DNA from: Bacteroidales bacterium
GTDB lineage: Bacteria; Bacteroidota; Bacteroidia; Bacteroidales; P3
Direction of reading: 5' to 3'
DNA: 64,000 nucleotides
NCBI GenBank assembly: GCA_017645585.1
Contig: JAGCOF010000035.1
Coordinates: forward strand, 1 to 64,000
Position numbers and translations under genes: made by a program. Of the stretch, positions 58,817 to 64,000 are shown piece after piece. Within the stretch, counting starts at the first letter, position 1. The number at the start of each line of letters is the position of its first letter. The notes below the pieces were generated by a model. It saw only the letters and a list, made by a program, of their open reading frames with translations. It was not told the DNA's origin and ran no database searches.

Positions 58817-61800
58817 CTACCTCACCACCTCGATGGCGCCGTTGTGCTCAATGTTGCCATTGTAGCCGCGCGCCGAGAAGCGGTAGAAGTAGGTGCCGGT
58901 GGGCATATCCTTAGGATCCCAGAAGTCCTCTTCGCTCGCAATGTTGTCCTTGTGGAACACACGCACACCCCATTTGTTGTAGATGTCGAGCGAGTTGATG
59001 GGATAGCCCTTGCCCTCCACCAGATTCTGGATGATGAAGCGGTCGTTGATGCCGTCGCCGTTGGGCGATACCACATTGGGGAACTGCAGGAAGTCGTTGA
59101 CCAGCAAGATGGTGTTCTCGGCCGTGTCGCGGCAGTAGACCACGTTGCCCGAGGGCGCCAGGTTGTCGGTGCGCGCAATGAGGCGCACAGAGTAGATGCC
59201 CGAGGGGTTGTCGGTGGTGTACTGCGAGAAGTTGAACGACGGCTCCTCTTCGGTCAGGGTCTCTACCGACAGCGGGTTGTCCTGGTTGTACTGCACCTCC
59301 CAGAAGTACTTGGTGTAGTCGGTCTTGGGCGTGGTGCGGTTGTCGAATTGGATGACGGGATTGAGCACCGACGGGTAGAGGGGCTCCCAGGCGAAGGCCG
59401 CCTGCGGAGCCGAGTAGACCGCGATGGCCTGCGGGCTGATAATCGAGTCGATGCAACCGTCGGCCGAGGTGGCGTAGTATTTCAGGTCATAGATACCGGC
59501 AGCATAGGTGTGGGTGGGGCTGGCCAGCGTCGAGGTGATGCCGTCGCCGAAGTCCCAGAAATGCTGAGCCGTCTGCACACTGTAGTTGTCGAAGTTCAGC
59601 GTGAAGGGTTCGCAACCCTCGAAGACGAAGGGCGTAGGCATGAAGCTGGGCAGCGGCTGGTGGCGCAGGTCGATATTGACGGTGTCGCGTGTCGAGCACA
59701 CCAGCGTGGGAGTATGGTTGGAGACCCTGACCACATAGTTGACGCTACCCGTCGGTTCCTGCGGGGTGGTGATGGTGGGCGTAGTCTCGCCACCAGGACT
59801 CCACATGTAGGTGTAGTCATCGGTTGCGGCGTGACGGTCGCGGGCATCAAGCACAATGGTATCGACGCCGCAGAGAGCCGTGTCGAGGCCGAGGTTGGGC
59901 TGCGGGGTCCAATAGGAGGTGATGCGGGTAGCGGTATCCCACACACAGCCGAACTCATCATAAACCTTCACGATGATGGGGAAGATACCGGCGGTGTCGG
60001 GCGTCGAGATGTGGCTGATGGTGGGCGACTGCGCGTGGATTTTGGCGCCGCGGTAGTAGCCCATGTCATAGTCGTGGTATTGCGAAGCCGTGTCGGGATG
60101 CCAGACAAGCGAGTCAATGCCCACCTGGTACTTACAGTCGTTGTCACCACTCACATTGCAGATATCGAGCGACCAATTGAAAATCCAGCCGTTATCAATA
60201 CCCCAAGTGTCGTAGACGCGGATACGCCAGTTGCCGTTGAGCGGGCAGCCCACCAGCTCCTTGAAGGTAGCCCAGGGCAGGTAATAGTCCTCCTTGTCCT
60301 CGTGGTTGCTGGGCTTGCGGGTGTTGAGGCTGGTGCCGGTGGGAGTGAGGCCTGCCTGGGCAAAACCAGCAGGGATGGGAGTGTATGTCACCGGCCAACT
60401 CACTGTATTGCCGTTGGAGACAATATAGAAGTTACCTGTCGGACAGGGGTCCGTCCACGACCATACAGCGGCGGCGTTCTCGCCCGTAACCAGCGTATAG
60501 TGGGTGTCGCGACTGAAGCAGTAGTCAAGGCCAAATCCGTAGGGATTGTACATTGAGTCACATTTATGGGAAGAGTTATCCCATTGGCCACCCCCTTGCG
60601 TATCTAAGGGGATACCGAGGAAAGTACCACCGCCATAATCCGTGCCACCATGTATCGGCACTACCATTTGTCCACCTTGTCCATTGGTAACATGTATAGT
60701 ATCCGGTGCGTGAGCAGGAATACCATAAGGGGGACAGCTTACCGGGTTACCCCACTTAATCACAGCCTCCTTGTTAGTTGGGCAAACAATGGTGATATAA
60801 ATGTCACCCATGAAAGAGTGCTCCATGTTGATACAGATGGAGCAGATGTCCTTGTAGGAGGAGACCCTGGCAGTGTTGGAGAACTCGGTAAATTCCACAG
60901 GGGCCTCGAAATAAGAGGGATTAACGCAGTCGCAGCCGTCGGGGATGAAGGTGGTTGACACATAGGTCTTGGACACCGAGGAGTCCTGCTGGATGCGCCT
61001 TAAGGTCAGCGTAGCATTGTCGCCATCGTAACCCATATTCACCATCAGCGAGTCGCGGTTGCAGATGTCCGACAAGGTGAAGATGGTCTTGATGGGGTTG
61101 AGGGCGGTACGCACCTTGACCGAGGCGAAATAGTCGGAGGTACAGCCATAGGCATCGACAATGTCGAGTCGCACATCGTAGCAGCCTGTTCTCTGGTATT
61201 CGTTATACTCGATTGCAGTCAAGCCGTAGCCCACAATGGTGTCGTTCTCATAGGCCATGTCCCAACGGAAGAAGGTGGTGGCATCGGTGGGCGTGTAGTA
61301 GCCATAGCGATAGGAATACTTGCCGTGACCATGGAAGATAACGCCGTCGCCAATGCAGAGGTGAGCACCAATGAATTGGGTAGTGTCCACATAGTTGATG
61401 CCCGACGAGGTGTCGCCTTCGGTGTTATAAATGGTATCCAAGATGGTCACCAGACGGGTATAGCCCGAGTCGTAGATTACACCATGGCGCGTACGGTAGA
61501 AAAGCGAGTCGATAACCGGCTCGACATACTCGCAGGGGATGCCACACGCAACATTGAGGACAAAGCCCTTGCCCACACCACCGTTGTACATCTGACAGGC
61601 CAGACCAGTACGGTTGGTGTCGGTCATCGGGTCACTACGGAAACGGATGGTAATCATGCCGGTGTTGTTGTTGGGCGACTCAAAGAGCAGGTCGCCTGTC
61701 ATTACATTGCCGGTGAAGCTGTTGAACTTGGAAAGCAATGTGCCGTTGGTGTCGGGGCCATTATAAATATATAATGTATCCAGACAGCTGAGGGAAAGCT

Positions 61801-62071
61801 CCTCAATATAGACGGACATACGCGACGGGGAGGGACAACCGCTAACGATGGTGATGTAGTAGTCCTTGCCGCGCTGGGGGCTGCCTGCTTCGGGTGCGCC
61901 GGCACCCTGCGAGTCGTCGTCTCGGATAGTGAGTGCCGTGGTGTCCATCTGGAACATATTGCCGTGGGTAGAGGCATCCATCCTGATGATGTATGAACCC
62001 TGTGCGAATACTGACGTGGCCGAAAGGAGCATGAAGACTGCCATGGCCACTGCGGAAAATATCTTTTTCAT
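58817..62071 (-). CDS. Large surface protein with T9SS type B sorting domain
   Basis: A 1084-residue protein with a signal peptide (MKKIFSAVAMAVF..., ending SVFAQ). Domains in order: a CUB-like region (LDTLYIYNGPDTNGTLLSKF), a proprotein-convertase P-like region (CINMEHSFMGDIYITIVCP to NGWIFNWSLDICN), a PKD domain (FEGCEPFTLNFDNYS, HFWDFGDG, SPTHTYAAGIYDLKY) and the C-terminal gliding-motility-type sorting domain (VSPNGDGINDRF, LDIYNKWGVRVF, GTYFYRFSARG). It is a likely cargo of the T9SS, of which PorU and PorV are encoded at the window start. Probably an adhesin or matrix protein. Confidence 0.92.
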   Translation of the reverse strand: MKKIFSAVAMAVFMLLSATSVFAQGSYIIRMDASTHGNMFQMDTTALTIRDDDSQGAGAPEAGSPQRGKDYYITIVSGCPSPSRMSVYIEELSLSCLDTLYIYNGPDTNGTLLSKFNSFTGNVMTGDLLFESPNNNTGMITIRFRSDPMTDTNRTGLACQMYNGGVGKGFVLNVACGIPCEYVEPVIDSLFYRTRHGVIYDSGYTRLVTILDTIYNTEGDTSSGINYVDTTQFIGAHLCIGDGVIFHGHGKYSYRYGYYTPTDATTFFRWDMAYENDTIVGYGLTAIEYNEYQRTGCYDVRLDIVDAYGCTSDYFASVKVRTALNPIKTIFTLSDICNRDSLMVNMGYDGDNATLTLRRIQQDSSVSKTYVSTTFIPDGCDCVNPSYFEAPVEFTEFSNTARVSSYKDICSICINMEHSFMGDIYITIVCPTNKEAVIKWGNPVSCPPYGIPAHAPDTIHVTNGQGGQMVVPIHGGTDYGGGTFLGIPLDTQGGGQWDNSSHKCDSMYNPYGFGLDYCFSRDTHYTLVTGENAAAVWSWTDPCPTGNFYIVSNGNTVSWPVTYTPIPAGFAQAGLTPTGTSLNTRKPSNHEDKEDYYLPWATFKELVGCPLNGNWRIRVYDTWGIDNGWIFNWSLDICNVSGDNDCKYQVGIDSLVWHPDTASQYHDYDMGYYRGAKIHAQSPTISHISTPDTAGIFPIIVKVYDEFGCVWDTATRITSYWTPQPNLGLDTALCGVDTIVLDARDRHAATDDYTYMWSPGGETTPTITTPQEPTGSVNYVVRVSNHTPTLVCSTRDTVNIDLRHQPLPSFMPTPFVFEGCEPFTLNFDNYSVQTAQHFWDFGDGITSTLASPTHTYAAGIYDLKYYATSADGCIDSIISPQAIAVYSAPQAAFAWEPLYPSVLNPVIQFDNRTTPKTDYTKYFWEVQYNQDNPLSVETLTEEEPSFNFSQYTTDNPSGIYSVRLIARTDNLAPSGNVVYCRDTAENTILLVNDFLQFPNVVSPNGDGINDRFIIQNLVEGKGYPINSLDIYNKWGVRVFHKDNIASEEDFWDPKDMPTGTYFYRFSARGYNGNIEHNGAIEVVR
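60589..60611. repeat. Dispersed palindrome in coding sequence, copy 2
   Basis: CCCCTT (60592-60597) pairs with AAGGGG (60606-60611). The gene strand reads like the copy at 43838 and encodes LDTQGGG inside the P-like region. Both copies have the same reading frame. Confidence 0.6.
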
Positions 62072-62105
62072 AGCGATAAGCATTACAAGATGAACAATAC
62101 CCTAT

Positions 62106-62558
62106 TTATCTGCCCTGGCGATGGTTGGTTTCCCATTCGCGGTTGGCAAGCTCCGTCATATCGTCAATCGAGCGCAGCACCAGATAGGGGTGCGCCGACG
62201 CAGGAGTAGCAAAACAGAGCGTCTTGTCACCGTAGGGGTAGCGCACTTGAAATTCGCGGAAGTTGTAAGCGTAGTAACTCAGCGTGGATAAATCAACCAC
62301 AAATTCACTTGAGAGGTGCGCGCCCGTAGCCACGGACTGCACCTCGCTGATGCTGAACAGGTCGGCCGTGGCGGGCACAGTGTCCGACTCATAGAAGGCC
62401 GCACGCACAAAGCAGCAATACCAGTCCACCTTGTCGGCGGGATACTCCGCCATGCGCGCTGCGCTGCCGAAATAGGGCAACAGCAACGCCTCGCAGTTCT
62501 GTGCCTGCATGCCGGCAACTGCCAGCAACATCATTCCAAAAAGGGCAAATCGTTTCAT
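62106..62558 (-). CDS. Small secreted protein, unknown function
   Basis: A 150-residue product with a signal peptide ending VAGMQAQ. The mature part begins NCEALLLPYFG and includes a Cys-Cys pair (WYCCFVRAAF). No family recognised. It lies 34 bp upstream of the large T9SS protein on the same strand, so it may be co-expressed with it. Confidence 0.75.
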   Translation of the reverse strand: MKRFALFGMMLLAVAGMQAQNCEALLLPYFGSAARMAEYPADKVDWYCCFVRAAFYESDTVPATADLFSISEVQSVATGAHLSSEFVVDLSTLSYYAYNFREFQVRYPYGDKTLCFATPASAHPYLVLRSIDDMTELANREWETNHRQGR

Positions 62559-62641
62559 AATTTTGTCTGTTTTTCCGTTTTATCTGCCTTATAGACGCAC
62601 AAGGTGCCAAAATCTGCTCATTTTTGGCCAAAGATTTAACA

Positions 62642-63235
62642 TTATTTAACTTTAGGGCGCCTTAAATGGTTAATTAGGGCCATCAAAAGACCCAAGGCGA
62701 GGAAGCCTCCCGGAGGCAAAATCATCATCAACATGCCGTCGGCACCGCCAATGAGTGAGTGGCCGAAAAAGCAGCCCGTGCCCAGCAGCTCACGCACCAT
62801 GCCCAGCAGGGTGAGTGCCCAGGTGAAGCCCAGGCCCATGAAGAGACCGTCGAGAGCCGACTGGCCTACGTTATTCTTCGACGCAAAGGCTTCGGCGCGG
62901 CCCAGCACAATGCAGTTAACCACGATAAGGGCGATGAAGAGGCCCAGACTGTCATAGAGTGCCGGCAGGTAGGCCTGCATCACCATCTGCACAATGGTGA
63001 CGAAGGTGGCGATGATGACGATGAAGGCCGGAATACGCACCTTGTCGGGGATGACGCTCTTGAGGAGCGAGATAACGATATTGGACATCACCAAAACGAA
63101 GGTGGTGGCCAGACCCATGCTGAGACCGTTGATGGCCGAAGTGGTGGTGGCCAGCGTGGGGCACATGCCAAGGACGAGCACCCATGTGGGGTTCTCCTTG
63201 ATAAGTCCGTTCTTGATTATATCTGATGTTTTCAT
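62642..63235 (-). CDS. rnfE: Rnf electron transport complex subunit E
   Basis: A 197-residue membrane protein of the ion-pumping ferredoxin:NAD oxidoreductase (IKNGLIKENPTWVLVLGMCPTLA, shortened as NPTWVLVLGMCPTLA, and IGGADGMLMMILPPGGFL). It follows rnfG by 12 bp. In the usual order rnfA should come next, but it is absent here. Confidence 0.95.
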   Translation of the reverse strand: MKTSDIIKNGLIKENPTWVLVLGMCPTLATTTSAINGLSMGLATTFVLVMSNIVISLLKSVIPDKVRIPAFIVIIATFVTIVQMVMQAYLPALYDSLGLFIALIVVNCIVLGRAEAFASKNNVGQSALDGLFMGLGFTWALTLLGMVRELLGTGCFFGHSLIGGADGMLMMILPPGGFLALGLLMALINHLRRPKVK

Positions 63236-63247
63236 AATGCGATGGAA

Positions 63248-63811
63248 TTAGATGGTAATATTGGAAAACACCTCGGCTGCATCGTTGACAATGCCGAGGA
63301 AGGCACGCGACGTGATGGTGGAGCCGCTGATGGCATCCACCGTGCCGCCGTCCTTTTTAACCGTCAGGGTGCTCTCGAAAGGCTTAAGGCCTACCACACA
63401 GCCCTTGCCGTCCTTCTGGAACCATTGGTCGGCCTTGGCGCCGAGACCCGGGGTTTCGTGGGTCTCCAGGATTTGGTAGCCTGCCACATTGCCTTCTTTG
63501 TCAAAGCCCACCATGAGCTGCAGATGGCCACCGAAACCTTTGTCGTTGCCTGCCTCGATGGCGGCACCCACGAAGTTGCCCTCGGCATCATAGCCGATAT
63601 GGCACAGCGTTCCGTCCACATAGCGGTCTTCCAAGCGGTCGAAAGCGGGAAGCACGGCACTGATGGCCTGCTCCACCTTGGCCTGCTGGGCCTGGGCAAT
63701 AGGTTCTTTGGTCACTCCGTTGAGGGCTGCCAACGCCGCGGCCGCCACCAAGGCAATGGCCGTCAGCGAGATGAGCATATTGGGTAAAGTAGATTGTGCT
63801 TTCTTTGCCAT
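63248..63811 (-). CDS. rnfG: Rnf electron transport complex subunit G
   Basis: The 187-residue product has an N-terminal membrane anchor and a periplasmic FMN-binding domain. The covalent flavin site is SGST (162-165, with Thr165 expected to carry FMN) in DAISGSTITSRA; ETPGLGAKA is also typical. Confidence 0.95.
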   Translation of the reverse strand: MAKKAQSTLPNMLISLTAIALVAAAALAALNGVTKEPIAQAQQAKVEQAISAVLPAFDRLEDRYVDGTLCHIGYDAEGNFVGAAIEAGNDKGFGGHLQLMVGFDKEGNVAGYQILETHETPGLGAKADQWFQKDGKGCVVGLKPFESTLTVKKDGGTVDAISGSTITSRAFLGIVNDAAEVFSNITI

Positions 63812-63813
63812 AA

Positions 63814-63841
63814 CTTTAATCTTTAAACGTTAAACCTTAAA
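63814..63841. repeat. 7-bp array at the rnfG/rnfD junction
   Basis: Four units (CTTTAAT, CTTTAAA, CGTTAAA, CCTTAAA) run over the rnfD stop codon (63837-63839). Confidence 0.88.
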
Positions 63842-64000
63842 CCGCAAAACGTTTGGGTTTGCACCAGCGGTTGAGCAGCGGGGTGACGCTGTTCATGATG
63901 AGGATGGCGAAGCTGACGCCCTCGGGATAGGCACCCCAATTGCGGATGACGATGGTCAGCAGGCCGCAGCCGAAGCCGAAGATAAGCTGGCCGCTTTTGG
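63837..64000 (-). CDS. rnfD: Rnf electron transport complex subunit D (partial, C-terminal end)
   Basis: Only the last about 54 codons are inside the window. The end reads [19 protein letters not shown] and [14 protein letters not shown], which matches the last membrane helices of RnfD, the subunit with a covalent FMN. The order D-G-E on the minus strand is canonical. Confidence 0.9.
   Translation of the reverse strand, partial: KSGQLIFGFGCGLLTIVIRNWGAYPEGVSFAILIMNSVTPLLNRWCKPKRFAV

Noticed and set aside
58754..60556. 600-codon plus-strand open frame opposite the T9SS protein
   Set aside because: Antisense shadow; the minus-strand protein has CUB, P-like, PKD and sorting domains.

Overview
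This 64-kb window comes from a Bacteroidales-type genome with a high GC content for that order. The evidence is a type IX secretion sortase and shuttle (PorU, PorV), a type B T9SS cargo protein, a short Bacteroidetes-type primary sigma factor, TAnnTTTG -7 promoter boxes, a partial Rnf complex and a HydF hydrogenase maturase. It is most likely an anaerobic, glycan-degrading, gut-type bacterium; I cannot name a genus. No rRNA, tRNA, IS element or CRISPR array was seen.

Layout. 0.2-5.5 kb: porU-porV-ispF-clpS. 5.8-8.1 kb, minus: panB and a secreted protein. 8.2-18 kb: a tightly overlapping plus-strand run (thioredoxin lipoprotein, beta-barrel, ribF, nitrilase, mutS2, then hydF, folA, cinA, DUF486). 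18-20 kb: beta-mannosidase. 20.2-27 kb: guaB, three SurA/parvulin-like export chaperones and a MoxR ATPase. 27-32 kb: rsmG, rpoD, a lipoprotein, folD, a four-helix-bundle protein and ffh. 32.2-38.7 kb: an AT-richer defence island with an eroded type I R-M locus (hsdM 3' remnant, intact fic, hsdS 5' remnant) and a type IIG-like R-M gene followed by two small genes. 38.7-49.8 kb: GNAT-HD fusion, DUF456, then a long minus-strand series: apt, AtoE-like transporter, alkaline phosphatase, tatC, tatA, Tat-dependent ferredoxin aldo/keto reductase, YitT, NapH-like polyferredoxin and a hemerythrin-like LuxR regulator. 50-53.4 kb: GH3 and GH29. 53.4-58.6 kb: miaA, aroA, a sigma-54 activator, dnaG. 58.8-62.6 kb: a T9SS type B surface protein and a small secreted protein. 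62.6-64 kb: rnfE, rnfG and the end of rnfD.

The most unusual feature is a system of short phased repeats whose unit length is fixed while the unit sequence changes from site to site. Arrays of 11-bp units, often folding into perfect hairpins, occupy seven of the nine spacers that carry a recognisable promoter, plus the spacer before porU. Arrays of 7-bp units fill most co-directional gene junctions that are not ATGA overlaps; they run across stop codons and also lie in frame inside mutS2, ribF, beta-mannosidase, tatA, an AtoE-like gene and a signal peptide. Arrays of 9 bp occur in signal peptides, in mutS2, and at the place where beta-mannosidase appears to have lost its Ig-like domain. I read this as an active, length-specific microrepeat process shaping spacers and protein linkers.

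A second candidate is a redox module: a hemerythrin/HTH sensor, a polyferredoxin with an internal twin-arginine signal, a Tat-exported ferredoxin aldo/keto reductase and tatAC lie together on one strand.
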